Assembly: GCA_012729785.1 (NCBI GenBank)
Contig: JAAYCL010000001.1
Span: 74,737 to 138,736, forward strand
Direction of reading: 5' to 3'
Length of the DNA stretch: 64,000 nucleotides
DNA from: Chlamydiota bacterium
Lineage (GTDB): Bacteria; Auribacterota; Tritonobacteria; UBA1439
The notes under the pieces are model-generated. The model worked only from the letters and a program-made list of their open reading frames with translations. It did not search any database and was not told the origin of the DNA. Positions 1-10,527 of this stretch are shown here, piece by piece. Numbering within the stretch: the stretch's first letter is position 1; each line of letters opens with the position of its first letter. Made by a program: the position numbers and the translations under genes.

Positions 1-1
1 C

Positions 2-787
2 GGCGACGCGGCGCCGGAATTCCGCGCGACGACGAAGGAGCTCAAGGAGATGCGCCTCTCCGACTTCCGGGGGAAGGTGAAGGTGATCACCTCGTTCCCC
101 TCGATCGACACCCCGGTCTGCGACCTCCAGGTGAAGGAGTTCAACGCGCGCGCGGCGGAGCTCGGCGTCGGGGTGGCGGTCGTCGGGATCAGCAAGGACC
201 TCCCGTTCGCCCAGCATCGTTTCTGCGAGACGTTCGAGATCGCGAACGTACAGCTGCTCTCCGACTACCTCCACTCCTCATTCGGCCTGAACTACGGCCT
301 GCTCGTCAAGGAGCTGAATCTCCTGGCGCGCGCCGTGCTCATCGTGGACGCAGGCGGCGTCCTGCGCTACCTCCAGGTGGTGCCCGAGATCGCGTCCCCG
401 CCGGACTACGACGAGGCGCTCGCCGCCCTCCGAGAGGTGTTGAAGTCGCCCGGCGATCCGTCGAAGGCGGCGCCCGCCCCCCGGTGCGTCCCGTGCGAGG
501 GCGGCGTCCAACCGCTGCCGCCGGGGGAGGCCGCCTCCCTCGCGGCGGGCATGCCGGGATGGGGGATCGTCGAGGGAACGCGGCTCGTCCGCGACTACGC
601 ATTCGGCGACTACCGCGATGCGGCATATTTCGTCGACCTCGCCGCGGCGTTGGCGGAGGAGCAGGGGCACCACCCCGTGCTGACGCTCTCCTGGAACAAG
701 GTCGCGGTCTCCCTCACGACGCACGCGGCGGGCGGGCTCACGCGAAACGACTTCACGATGGCCGCCCTCCTCGACCAGCTCCTCTAG
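2..787 (+). CDS. Thiol peroxidase (Tpx-type peroxiredoxin) fused to 4a-hydroxytetrahydrobiopterin dehydratase (PCD), 5' end cut by window
   Basis: The reading frame is open from base 2, before the internal ATG at 50, and begins GDAAPEF, which matches the start of Tpx proteins; the true start lies left of the window. Numbering from Met50, the peroxidatic Cys24 sits in PSIDTPVCD and the resolving Cys59 in FAQHRFC, the spacing expected for an atypical 2-Cys Tpx reducing peroxides with thioredoxin. After about residue 140 a second domain begins at CVPCEGG and carries the PCD signature: GHHP (His207, His208), TH (His225) and GLTRND. PCD recycles the pterin cofactor of aromatic amino acid hydroxylases. 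Each domain has its family's usual length, so this is a clean end-to-end fusion. The TAG stop abuts the inverted end of the following transposon. Confidence 0.9.
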   Translation, partial: GDAAPEFRATTKELKEMRLSDFRGKVKVITSFPSIDTPVCDLQVKEFNARAAELGVGVAVVGISKDLPFAQHRFCETFEIANVQLLSDYLHSSFGLNYGLLVKELNLLARAVLIVDAGGVLRYLQVVPEIASPPDYDEALAALREVLKSPGDPSKAAPAPRCVPCEGGVQPLPPGEAASLAAGMPGWGIVEGTRLVRDYAFGDYRDAAYFVDLAAALAEEQGHHPVLTLSWNKVAVSLTTHAAGGLTRNDFTMAALLDQLL

Positions 788-816
788 TGGGGTCAGGTCC
801 TTATTTATTATACTAG
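787..816 (+). repeat. Left terminal inverted repeat of RAYT element 1
   Basis: These 30 bases, starting gtggggtcaggtcc, recur in inverted orientation at 1864-1893 with only two mismatches. They bracket the transposase at 902-1867. The repeat starts on the last base of the upstream peroxidase stop codon, so the element sits directly behind that gene without breaking it. Confidence 0.85.
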
Positions 817-901
817 GGGGCCGAAAGAGCCCCGTTTCGACAGACGGCGACGGCGTCTTCGACGATCTCTCCGGGCGGGGAGGGGGGAAGGGGGGGAGGG
901 C

Positions 902-1867
902 ATGTCCAGGCCCCAGAGGATCGAATACCCCGGCGCGCTCTATCACGTGACAAGCCGCGGCAACGAAAAGGGAGCCATCTTCTGGGAGGACAGGGACAGG
1001 CGCAAATTCCTGTCGCTGATCGACGCCGCGCATCAGCGCTATGAGATCCTGCTCCACGCCTATCTCCTCATGCCGAATCATTACCACCTGCTGATCGAAA
1101 CCCCCCGGGGGAACCTCGCCAGGGTGATGCACGATCTGAACGGAGTCTACACGGGGTACGTGAACGCCGTCCGGAAGAGGACCGGCCACCTGTTCCAGGG
1201 GCGCTACAAGGCGATTGTGGTGGAGAAGGACCGGTACCTCCTCGAACTGTCGCGGTATATACACCTCAACCCCGTGCGCGCGGGGTTGGTGAAACTGCCC
1301 GGACAGTACGCGTGGAGCGGGGTGCACTACCTCCTGGGCGCCGCCGACGCCCCCGCATGGTTCGACGCGGATTTCACGCTGCGTATGTTCGCCGAATCCC
1401 GGCGCGATGCGAGGGCCGCGTATCGCGAATTCCTGCGCCAGGGCCTGGAGAAGAAGAGCCCGCTTGAAGACGTCTACGCGCAGTGCATGCTCGGTTCGAC
1501 GTCGTTCATCGCCGCGGTCAAAAGCGCATGGATGCAGGATGACCGCATCGGCCGGGACGTGGTGCGCGCGAAATCCCTCTCCAGGAAGGCGACCCTCGAC
1601 TCGATCAGGGATCTTGTGGCCGGGGAGGCGGGGCCGAATGAACAGCCGTTTCCCCGCCCCGGGACGCGGAAGGACCATCTCGGCGTGAAACTCTTTATCT
1701 ACTTGGCCCGAAGATACACGGACAAGACCCTGCGGGATATTGCGGACTATTTGGGCTGGATGAACGCAAACGCGGTCTCCCAGGCGCATTTCACGTTCAA
1801 GCGGCGGCTCGAGCGGGACAAAACGATCCAGGCGACTGTCGCCCGGCTCGAGCAGGCGCTGCGCTAG
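902..1867 (+). CDS. REP-associated tyrosine transposase (RAYT, Y1_Tnp family), element 1
   Basis: This 321-aa protein belongs to the HUH/Y1 transposase family that cuts and joins single-stranded DNA. It starts MSRPQRIEYPGALYH and carries the HUH metal motif in MPNHYHLLIE. The presumed catalytic tyrosine lies in LSRYIHLNPVRAG. The C-terminal part (about residues 250-321) looks like a DNA-binding tail. A purine-rich Shine-Dalgarno (gggaagggggggagg) precedes the ATG. The stop codon lies inside the right inverted repeat, as in the second RAYT at 62832-63839. The frame is intact, so the gene may be active. Confidence 0.9.
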   Translation: MSRPQRIEYPGALYHVTSRGNEKGAIFWEDRDRRKFLSLIDAAHQRYEILLHAYLLMPNHYHLLIETPRGNLARVMHDLNGVYTGYVNAVRKRTGHLFQGRYKAIVVEKDRYLLELSRYIHLNPVRAGLVKLPGQYAWSGVHYLLGAADAPAWFDADFTLRMFAESRRDARAAYREFLRQGLEKKSPLEDVYAQCMLGSTSFIAAVKSAWMQDDRIGRDVVRAKSLSRKATLDSIRDLVAGEAGPNEQPFPRPGTRKDHLGVKLFIYLARRYTDKTLRDIADYLGWMNANAVSQAHFTFKRRLERDKTIQATVARLEQALR

Positions 1868-1893
1868 ACTAATAAATAAGGACCTGACCCCAC
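1864..1893 (-). repeat. Right terminal inverted repeat of RAYT element 1
   Basis: Inverted partner of 787-816 (28 of 30 positions). It contains the transposase stop codon. The segment 1857-1894, which includes this repeat, is repeated directly at 1907-1944. Confidence 0.85.
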
Positions 1894-1906
1894 GATGATG
1901 AGCGGA

Positions 1907-1944
1907 CGCTGCGCTAGACTAATAAATAAGGACCTGACCCCACG
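1907..1944 (+). repeat. Extra direct copy of the RAYT right end
   Basis: These 38 bases repeat 1857-1894 exactly, shifted by 50 bp, and so include a second right inverted repeat and the last codons of the transposase. The 12-base segment between the copies (1895-1906) is unique. The copy ends directly against the murJ start codon at 1945. Confidence 0.85.
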
Positions 1945-3498
1945 GTGAGGAGGATTGCGCGGGCGTCGATGCTGCTGGCGGCGGCGAGCGCGGGGTGCCA
2001 CGTCCTCGGGCTGGTCAAGGAGATGCTGATCGCCGGGCAGTTCGGCATCAGCCGGGCGATGGACGCGTTCTACGCCGCCCTCGCGGTCCCGCACGCGCTC
2101 AACAATATCCTCCTGTCGGCGTTCGGCGCCGTCTTCATCCCCGCCTACGTGCGCCACGCCCTCCTCGGCAACGAGGCCGCCGACCGCGTCGCCGCCGCGG
2201 CGCTGCGCCGCCTCGGGCTCATCCTCGCCCTGGCGGCGGCCGCCCTCTTCGCCGGGGCCCCGCTCGTCATCGGGCTCGGATTCCGGGGCCTGCCGCCCGA
2301 CGGGGCGGGGGAGGCGGTCCGGATCCTCAAGGTCGTCGCCTTCACGATGGTGCTGAGCGGGGCGGCGGGGGCCTTGTCGGGCGTGCTCAACGCGCGCGCG
2401 CACTTCTTCTGGCCCGCGGTCTCGCCGGTCCTCGTCACCCTCGTCAGCATCGTCTTCATCGTGCTGGGCGCCCAACGGATGGGGGTGATGGCGCTCGCCT
2501 GGGGCCTGGGCGCGGGACTCCTCGCCCAGTGCCTCGTCCTCGCCGCCGCCGCCCGCCGCGAGGGGTTTCGTCCCGCGTTCCTCGACGCCCGGGGAGAACC
2601 GGCGGTGCGGGAGATGACCGCCGGGGCGCTCCTGCTCATCGTCGGCATCGTCGCGGCGCAGGGGAACGTCCTCGTGGACAGCGTGATGGCGTCGTACCTC
2701 GCCCCCGGCAGTCTCGCCGCGCTCTCCTACGCGGCGAAGCTCGTGATGGTCCCCCTCGTCGTCTTCACCGGATCCCTCGCCACCGCGGCGTTCCCCCACT
2801 TCTCGAAGCAGGCCGCCGGGGGGAGGATCGCGGAGCTGAAGGAGGCGCTCGCGGCGAGCATCCGGATGGCGGGCTTCGTCTTCCTCCCGCTGACGGTCGC
2901 GCTCGTTATCCTGGCGCGGCCGCTGATCGCGCTCCTCTTCCAGCGCGGGGCGTTCGACCGCGAGGCGGCGGAACTGACCTCGGCCATCCTGGCCTGCTAT
3001 GCGCCCCAGATGTTCTTCTGCACGGTCAGCATCCTCCTCGTGCGCGTCCACCTCGCGCTCGACGAGAGGGCCGTGATGGTGAAGGTCGCATTCGCGGGGG
3101 TGGGGATGAACGTCGCCTTCAACCTCCTCTTCATCCGGTTGATCGACCCGCCGGCGGCCGGTCTGGCCCTCTCGACCTCGCTCGTCCAGTGCATCGCGTC
3201 GTGGCTCTTCTACCTGCCGCTGGCCCGCCGCATCGGCGCCTTGCACGCGCAGGACCTTCTCCCGGCGCTGCTCCGCACCGCCTGCGCCTCCGCCGCGATG
3301 GCCGCGGCGATCCTGGCGGCGTCGGCCGCGGCCGGGGCGCGCGGGGCGGGGCCCGTCGCGTGCCTGGCTGTTTCCGCCGCCGCGGGGGCGGTCGTGTTTC
3401 CCGCGGCGGCGCGGCTGCTCGGGTCCACCGAGCTCGACGGCCTGGCGCGCCTCGCGCGGGACGCATGCCGGCTTCGGCGGCCGGGGGGGAGCCGGTGA
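1945..3498 (+). CDS. murJ: Lipid II flippase MurJ (MVF family)
   Basis: This 517-aa polytopic membrane protein moves lipid-linked peptidoglycan precursor across the inner membrane. The N-terminal LGLVKEMLIAGQFG and following DAFYAALAVPHALNNIL match MurJ's conserved first helices, and hydrophobic segments continue over the whole length. The GTG at 1945 is the first start after an in-frame stop at 1915. Upstream sequence is the duplicated RAYT end, so no normal Shine-Dalgarno is present and native 5' sequence may have been lost. The stop overlaps the GTG of the next gene (GTGA). Confidence 0.9.
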   Translation: MRRIARASMLLAAASAGCHVLGLVKEMLIAGQFGISRAMDAFYAALAVPHALNNILLSAFGAVFIPAYVRHALLGNEAADRVAAAALRRLGLILALAAAALFAGAPLVIGLGFRGLPPDGAGEAVRILKVVAFTMVLSGAAGALSGVLNARAHFFWPAVSPVLVTLVSIVFIVLGAQRMGVMALAWGLGAGLLAQCLVLAAAARREGFRPAFLDARGEPAVREMTAGALLLIVGIVAAQGNVLVDSVMASYLAPGSLAALSYAAKLVMVPLVVFTGSLATAAFPHFSKQAAGGRIAELKEALAASIRMAGFVFLPLTVALVILARPLIALLFQRGAFDREAAELTSAILACYAPQMFFCTVSILLVRVHLALDERAVMVKVAFAGVGMNVAFNLLFIRLIDPPAAGLALSTSLVQCIASWLFYLPLARRIGALHAQDLLPALLRTACASAAMAAAILAASAAAGARGAGPVACLAVSAAAGAVVFPAAARLLGSTELDGLARLARDACRLRRPGGSR

Positions 3499-4655
3499 GC
3501 GGCCCCCCCCGCGTCTGCATGGTCGTGTGCAACTTCAGCCCGGCCGTGGGGGGGACCGAGAGGCAGGCGGAGGCGCTCGCGCGGGGGCTCCTGGCGGAGG
3601 GCGGCGAAACGTTCGTGCTGACGCAGCGCGCCGCCGGGCTGCCGCGCGAGGAGATCAGCGGCGGGCTGCGCGTGCTCAGGAGACTGGGCGGCCCCGAACG
3701 GCGCGGCATCGAGGGGATCGGCTACCTGCTGGGGGCGGCGCGCCTCCTCCTGCGCGAACGCCGCCGCTACGACCTGATCCACTGCCACGGGATCTACCTG
3801 CACACCGTCGCGGCGGTGCTCGTCGCCCGGGCCGCCGGGAAGCGGGTCGTCGTGAAGGCCGCCTGCGGGGGCGCGTACGGCGATCTCGCGGCGATGCGGC
3901 GGCACAAGGGCGGCCGGGCGCTCATCGCGATCTGCCGCGCCGCGGACCGTTTCGTCGCCGTCAGCTCCGAGATCGCCGACGAGCTCCGCGCCGCGGGCGT
4001 CCCCGCGCGGCGGATCGTTGCGATGCCGCCCCTCCTGGACACGGAGCGGTTCAGGCCGGCCGAAACCGCGGAGAAGGCGGCGCTGCGGGGCGCGCTCGGC
4101 CTGCCGGCCTCGGGGCTGCTCGTCTCGTCTGTCGGCCGCCTCGCGCCGCAGAAGGGGCTCGGCACGCTCCTCGACGCGTGGGGGCGTCTCGTGGACCGGC
4201 CGCGCGCCACCCTCCTGCTCGTCGGCGACGGCCCCGCGCGCGGCGAACTGGAACGGCGCGCGCGCGGAGACGATACGGCGGGGCGGGTGCGCTTCCTCGG
4301 GGAACGCCGCGACGTCGCCGACATCCTGCGCGCCTCGGACGCCTTCGCATTCCATTCGCTTTCGGAGGGGATGCCGAACGCCCTCGTCGAGGCGATGGCC
4401 TGCGGCCTCCCGTGCGTCTCGTCGGCGACCGGGGGGGCGCGCGACCTCGTCCGCCACGGCCTGAACGGGCTGCTGGTCGAACCGTCAGACGCGGCGGCGC
4501 TCGCCGGGGCGCTCGAGACGATCCTCCTCGACGCGGGGCTGCGCCTCCGGCTCGGGGAGGCGGCGCGGGCCGCGGCCGCGGCCCGCTGCGCCGCGCGGCT
4601 CGTCACGGGCCGTTACCGCGCCCTGTACCGGGAACTCCGCGCCCCGGCGGTGTAA
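3495..4655 (+). CDS. GT4-family glycosyltransferase
   Basis: A 386-aa GT-B enzyme. The N-terminal acceptor domain shows PAVGGTERQAEALARGL, and the C-terminal donor domain shows SVGRLAPQKGLGTLLDAW and the nucleotide-sugar motif EGMPNALVEAMACGLP. It probably transfers a sugar to a cell-surface glycan or lipid; the substrate cannot be read from the sequence. The GTG at 3495 overlaps the murJ stop and follows a G-rich Shine-Dalgarno; an in-frame ATG at 3465 would lie inside murJ. Translational coupling with murJ is likely. Confidence 0.85.
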   Translation: MSGPPRVCMVVCNFSPAVGGTERQAEALARGLLAEGGETFVLTQRAAGLPREEISGGLRVLRRLGGPERRGIEGIGYLLGAARLLLRERRRYDLIHCHGIYLHTVAAVLVARAAGKRVVVKAACGGAYGDLAAMRRHKGGRALIAICRAADRFVAVSSEIADELRAAGVPARRIVAMPPLLDTERFRPAETAEKAALRGALGLPASGLLVSSVGRLAPQKGLGTLLDAWGRLVDRPRATLLLVGDGPARGELERRARGDDTAGRVRFLGERRDVADILRASDAFAFHSLSEGMPNALVEAMACGLPCVSSATGGARDLVRHGLNGLLVEPSDAAALAGALETILLDAGLRLRLGEAARAAAAARCAARLVTGRYRALYRELRAPAV

Positions 4656-4670
4656 TTGTCGGCCCGGATA

Positions 4671-4679
4671 TGCTATAAG
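4671..4679 (+). promoter_or_regulatory. Extended -10 element (TGC TATAAG) of the metallophosphatase gene
   Basis: TATAAG at 4674-4679 is preceded by TGC and followed by exactly 6 nt before the ATG at 4686. No -35-like hexamer stands 17 bp upstream. The spacing places the predicted transcript start on the ATG itself. Confidence 0.5.
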
Positions 4680-4685
4680 GTGCCC

Positions 4686-5411
4686 ATGCGTTACGCGATA
4701 TTCGGCGACGTCCACGGCAACCGCGAAGCGCTCGAGGCGGTGCTGCTCGACATGGAGCAGGCCCGCGTCGACCGGCGGCTCTGCCTCGGCGACATCGTCG
4801 GGTACGGCGCCGACCCGGTCGACTGCCTGCGCCGGATACGGGACCTCAAGATAGAAACGGTGCAGGGGAACCACGACTCCGCGGCGGTCGGCGAGACCCC
4901 GCTGGACTATTTCAACCCGTTCGCGAAACGGGCGATCGAATGGACGGCCGGGCGGATCGGGAAGGAGGACGCGGCCTGGCTGAAGGGCCTCCCGCTCGTG
5001 CGCGACTGCGGCGGCTTCACCCTCGTCCACTCCTCGCTCGCCCGCCCGCGGGAGTGGGGGTACATCCTCGACTACGAGGCGGCGCAGCGTTGCTTCCGCC
5101 TCCTCTCGTCGCGCGCCTGTTTCATCGGCCACTCGCACGTGCCGCTCGTCTTCAGGGACCACGACGACGCGGTCACCGTACGCCGCGCGGCCACGGTGGC
5201 GATCGAGCAGGCGGCGCGGTACATCGTCAACGTCGGCAGCGTGGGGCAGCCGCGCGACGGCGATCCGCGGGCGGCCTACGGGATCTACGACGAGGGGGGC
5301 GGCACGCTGGAGCTGCGGCGCGTCGAATACGATATCCCCGCCGCGCAGCGCAAGATCGTCGAGGCGGGGCTCCCGGAGTTTCTGGCGGTGCGGCTGGAGG
5401 CGGGGCGCTGA
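4686..5411 (+). CDS. Calcineurin-like metallophosphoesterase (YfcE/MJ0936-like)
   Basis: A 241-aa enzyme with the ordered metal-binding motifs of this superfamily: FGDVHGN near the N-terminus, CLGDIVGYG, VQGNHD, and a C-terminal GHSHVP. Such proteins hydrolyse phosphodiesters or phosphomonoesters with two bound metals; the natural substrate is unknown. The ATG at 4686 is preferred over an upstream ATG at 4656 because FGDVHGN should lie close to the N-terminus and because a -10 element ends 7 nt before it. The following VanZ-like gene starts 1 nt after its stop. Confidence 0.85.
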   Translation: MRYAIFGDVHGNREALEAVLLDMEQARVDRRLCLGDIVGYGADPVDCLRRIRDLKIETVQGNHDSAAVGETPLDYFNPFAKRAIEWTAGRIGKEDAAWLKGLPLVRDCGGFTLVHSSLARPREWGYILDYEAAQRCFRLLSSRACFIGHSHVPLVFRDHDDAVTVRRAATVAIEQAARYIVNVGSVGQPRDGDPRAAYGIYDEGGGTLELRRVEYDIPAAQRKIVEAGLPEFLAVRLEAGR

Positions 5412-5412
5412 G

Positions 5413-5778
5413 ATGTCACGACCGTACGCGATCGCGGCGTTTCTCTGGGCGGCGCTGATGCTCGTGGCCGCGGTCTCGCAGACGCAGCCCGCCGCGGCGA
5501 CGCTCTTCCCCCAGGAGGACAAGCTCCTCCACTTCATCGAGTACGCGGTGTTCGCCCTCCTCCTGTACCGGGTCTTCAGCCACTCCTCCGACACGCGGAT
5601 TATCGGGAGGGCGGCGCTCTACACCGCCTGCATCGCGATCGGCTACGGGATCGCGCTCGAGGCGCTCCAGTCCACGCTGCCGTACCGGGAGTGCACCGTC
5701 TACGACTTCCTGGCGAACTGCGCCGGCGTGGCGTTCACGCTGGGGCTCTGCTGGAGGCCGGGGCCGCCGGCGGCCTGA
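5413..5778 (+). CDS. VanZ-like membrane protein
   Basis: A 121-aa protein with about three hydrophobic helices and the VanZ signature DKLLHFIEYAVFALLL followed by EALQ and DFLANCAGV. VanZ proteins are small integral membrane proteins, first known from teicoplanin resistance; their biochemical role is unsettled. It lies one base behind the phosphoesterase, so they are probably co-transcribed. A second VanZ-domain protein occurs at 24683-25549. Confidence 0.75.
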   Translation: MSRPYAIAAFLWAALMLVAAVSQTQPAAATLFPQEDKLLHFIEYAVFALLLYRVFSHSSDTRIIGRAALYTACIAIGYGIALEALQSTLPYRECTVYDFLANCAGVAFTLGLCWRPGPPAA

Positions 5779-7830
<2,052 letters not shown>

Positions 7831-7897
7831 CGGACGCGGCGCGTTCGCTCGGTTCCCCCGAACTCCCCATCGGAGTGCCCCGCACTACGATACAAAG

Positions 7898-7906
7898 TTA
7901 TCCACA
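7898..7906 (+). other. DnaA-box consensus TTATCCACA
   Basis: A perfect 9-mer match to the DnaA box in the 90-bp spacer between ligA and the convergent YfhO-like gene. It is a single box without an AT-rich unwinding region or neighbouring dnaA/dnaN, so it is not evidence for an origin. Confidence 0.4.
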
Positions 7907-7909
7907 GCC

Positions 7910-7935
7910 CCAGGGCACGCTTACGTGTGCCCTGG
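7910..7935. terminator. Hairpin between convergent genes, possible bidirectional terminator
   Basis: A perfect 9-bp stem (ccagggcac / gtgccctgg) with an 8-nt loop overlaps the stop codon of the minus-strand gene and lies 80 bp after ligA. Neither side has a U-run, so an intrinsic terminator is only possible. Confidence 0.35.
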
Positions 7936-10362
7936 AGAGGGCGGTGGATATGGGATTGTCTTGCCGCTTCGGGCGCACATGGTTATGACAAGACCCGCGA
8001 GCGTGAAGAGGGAGACGACCGCCCCGATGCGGAACCCCGGCGGCGTGTAGCGCAGGCGCACCGCATGCCTCCCCGGGGGCAGGCGGATCCCGCAGAATAT
8101 CCCGTTCGTCCTCGTCACCTCGACCGGCGTTCCGTTCAGGGCCGCCTCCCACCCCGGCGCCCAGATCTCCCGCGTGCACAGGTGGGCGGGCTGCTCCGTC
8201 GCGACCTCCGCCTCGAGCAGCCCCGGCGCGGCCCGCCGCACCGAAACCGCCCTGAACCCGCCCTCCGCGGCCAGCGGCCGCGCGCCGGGGGCGAGGAGCG
8301 CCTCCAGGCGCGGGTCGAACGACCGCAGCGTCCGTCCCTCCTCCCCCGGCGGGCAGACCGTTGCGCGCGCGACGAGCCAGGCGTGGGGAAGCCGTTCGGG
8401 ATTCCGGAAGAGGAGGAGGCGCGGCGCGACCCCCTCCCCGAGGAACTGCCGGTAGACCGGGACGCCGGCGAAGACGCCGTCGGGACGCAGGCCCGGGATG
8501 CCGGGCGGGCGGTCCGAGAGCACGAGCCCGACGCCGAGCAGCGAGAGGAGCTCGGGCGCCTCGATCGAGTGGACGGCGAGCGACCAGCGGGGCAGCGGGC
8601 CCGCCGCGCCTGAGGCCAGGTCCAAAAACCGGGCGTAGGCGGAGAAGTTGACCGGGGTGTAGCCGTCCACGCGCGAGATGTCGAGCGCGGTGCTCGACGC
8701 AAACGGGTACGCCGCCCAGAACGCCGCCCCGCGGGGCGGGGTCATGTCGAGCATCCGCCCGCAGTCGTTCCCCGCCTTCCCTATCGCGGCGGCGAGGGGG
8801 GAGGCGGGATGGAGCAGGCCGAGCGGCTGCGCGGCGAGGAACGCCCCCGAGGAGCGGAGAAGCTCGAGGAACGCCAGCGCGCAGAACGCGAAGGAGAAGA
8901 CGCCTCTCCGGATGCGGGCCCGTTCCCTCAGGGCGCAGAGGAGGCAGAGGACGGGGACGAGCAGCAGGGAGAAGCGCAGGGAGCCGACGGCGTCGGCGAG
9001 GTGGCGGGAGGCGCCGCGCGCGGCCCGCGCGGCGTCGAGCAGCGGGAGCCGGGCCTCGCCGAAAAGAAAGACGAACCGGTTCGAGAGGTTCGCGGCGAGG
9101 CGGGCGGGGTCGGCGCCGCGCATCGCCGCCCAGAGCGTGCCGTACAGGAGCATCCCCGCCGCGCAGACGGCGAACCAGGCCCGCCCGGCCCCTCCGCGCC
9201 GCGGCTCCATCGCGCCCGCGACGGCGTCGAAGAGGCGCGCGGCGAGCATCGCGAGGAAGAACGGAACCAGATAGAGCAGCCGCCCCGGGTTGCGGAATCT
9301 GCCGAAGAACGGGACCAGGCGGTCGAGCGCGGCGTGGACGAAGGAGAGCTCCCGCGCGGAGAGCAGCACGGCGCCCGCGGCGAGAAGCCCCCAGAGGGCG
9401 ACGTCGCGCCGCGTCATGCGGGACGGCGCGTTGCGGAGGAGCAGGAGCAGGGGCGCGACGCCGGCGAAGAGCGCGCACTCCCACGAAAGCGTCCCTAGAG
9501 GAGCGTACTCGCCGACGAGGGAGGGGGAGACGAGGGACGCGGCGATCTCGCCGAGCGAAGGGGCGAAGTCGAACCGCGCCTGGCCGAGGGGGTGCGACCG
9601 GGAGAGGAGCGGGTAGAGGCGGTGGGCCGGGAGGAGGTAGAAGGCGGAGAGCGGCGCGGAGAGGAGGACGCCGAGGAGAAGGCAGCGCCGCGCCTGGCGG
9701 GGAGCGGCGGTGACGGGCGTCGCGCGCGGCCGCAACGCGGCGTAGGCCGCGATCCCCGCCAGGGCGCAGGCGAGGATCTGCGCCTCGCCGGTGAGGCAGG
9801 CGAGCGAGAGGGAGACCGCGAGGCACGCCGCGGAGGCGGCGGAGGGCGCTCGGAGGCAGCGCTCGGCGCAGAAAAACAGCAGCGGGATGAAGGAGAAGAT
9901 CGCCAGGCGCGAGTAGAGCCCCGCCTGCGCGTGCGTGAGGCTCCGCGCGCCGAGCGAAACGACGATCCCCGCCAGCAGGGCGCCGGCCCGCGAGCAGCCC
10001 GCCTGCCGGGCGCAGGCGAAGGAGAGCGCCCCCGCGAGGAAGAAGTGCAGGAGGAAGCCGAGGTTCAGGGCCAGCGCCGGGGGCAGGGGGGAGAGGAGGA
10101 GGGAGGGGAAGGAGAACGCGGGGTAGAGCGGGTTGGGGAAGGCGGGGGTTCCCGCGCACTCGTACGGGTTCCAGAAGGGGAGGCGGCGGTGCACGAGCAG
10201 GGACCGCCGGACGAAGACCTGGTGCGGGAGATACTGCGTGACGGCGTCGCTGAAGCGGGTGGCGAGGAGGTTCGACGGGGTGAACGCGGGCGGGGGGAAG
10301 GCCGCGGCGACGAGCAGGAGCAGCAGCCCGATGCAGACGAGATCCTTCGCGCCCGGTTTCAC
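7921..10362 (-). CDS. YfhO-like polytopic membrane protein (possible GT-C glycosyltransferase)
   Basis: About 813 aa. The N-terminus has a hydrophobic segment (DLVCIGLLLLLVAAAF) followed by WNPYECAGTPAFPNPLYP, which resembles the first loop of YfhO and related GT-C-like proteins. About a dozen hydrophobic segments follow, then a large extracytoplasmic region and a last helix near the C-terminus. YfhO proteins are linked to glycosylation of cell-envelope polymers. I chose GTG 10362, which lies 6 nt after a TGC-TATCCT element; GTG 10398 would add 12 residues. It stands alone on the minus strand, divergent from the EF-G-like gene. Confidence 0.7.
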   Translation of the reverse strand: MKPGAKDLVCIGLLLLLVAAAFPPPAFTPSNLLATRFSDAVTQYLPHQVFVRRSLLVHRRLPFWNPYECAGTPAFPNPLYPAFSFPSLLLSPLPPALALNLGFLLHFFLAGALSFACARQAGCSRAGALLAGIVVSLGARSLTHAQAGLYSRLAIFSFIPLLFFCAERCLRAPSAASAACLAVSLSLACLTGEAQILACALAGIAAYAALRPRATPVTAAPRQARRCLLLGVLLSAPLSAFYLLPAHRLYPLLSRSHPLGQARFDFAPSLGEIAASLVSPSLVGEYAPLGTLSWECALFAGVAPLLLLLRNAPSRMTRRDVALWGLLAAGAVLLSARELSFVHAALDRLVPFFGRFRNPGRLLYLVPFFLAMLAARLFDAVAGAMEPRRGGAGRAWFAVCAAGMLLYGTLWAAMRGADPARLAANLSNRFVFLFGEARLPLLDAARAARGASRHLADAVGSLRFSLLLVPVLCLLCALRERARIRRGVFSFAFCALAFLELLRSSGAFLAAQPLGLLHPASPLAAAIGKAGNDCGRMLDMTPPRGAAFWAAYPFASSTALDISRVDGYTPVNFSAYARFLDLASGAAGPLPRWSLAVHSIEAPELLSLLGVGLVLSDRPPGIPGLRPDGVFAGVPVYRQFLGEGVAPRLLLFRNPERLPHAWLVARATVCPPGEEGRTLRSFDPRLEALLAPGARPLAAEGGFRAVSVRRAAPGLLEAEVATEQPAHLCTREIWAPGWEAALNGTPVEVTRTNGIFCGIRLPPGRHAVRLRYTPPGFRIGAVVSLFTLAGLVITMCARSGKTIPYPPPSPGHT

Positions 10363-10368
10363 GCGGAT

Positions 10369-10377
10369 AGGATAGCA
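10369..10377 (-). promoter_or_regulatory. Extended -10 element (TGC TATCCT) of the YfhO-like gene
   Basis: Read on the minus strand, TGC-TATCCT is followed by 6 nt and then the GTG start codon at 10362. There is no Shine-Dalgarno, consistent with a leaderless transcript. The -35 region is poor. Confidence 0.45.
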
Positions 10378-10438
10378 CCGGAGGGCGCCTCGGCCCACGG
10401 ATAATCGGCATCCCGGCCGTTCCCCGCGCAGTTCACCC

Positions 10439-10467
10439 TTGTCCCGAAGATGCGTTTCTGATAGGGT
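10439..10467 (+). promoter_or_regulatory. Sigma70-type promoter of the EF-G-like gene
   Basis: TTGTCC (10439-10444), a 17-bp spacer and TAGGGT (10462-10467) with an extended TGA in front. The predicted start near 10474 leaves a leader of about 54 nt with an aaagga Shine-Dalgarno before the ATG at 10528. Confidence 0.55.
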
Positions 10468-10527
10468 ACGACTGTATCCGGGCTCGGACCTCGCGCCCGG
10501 CAGACCCCTGAGAAAGGACTGCGCATC

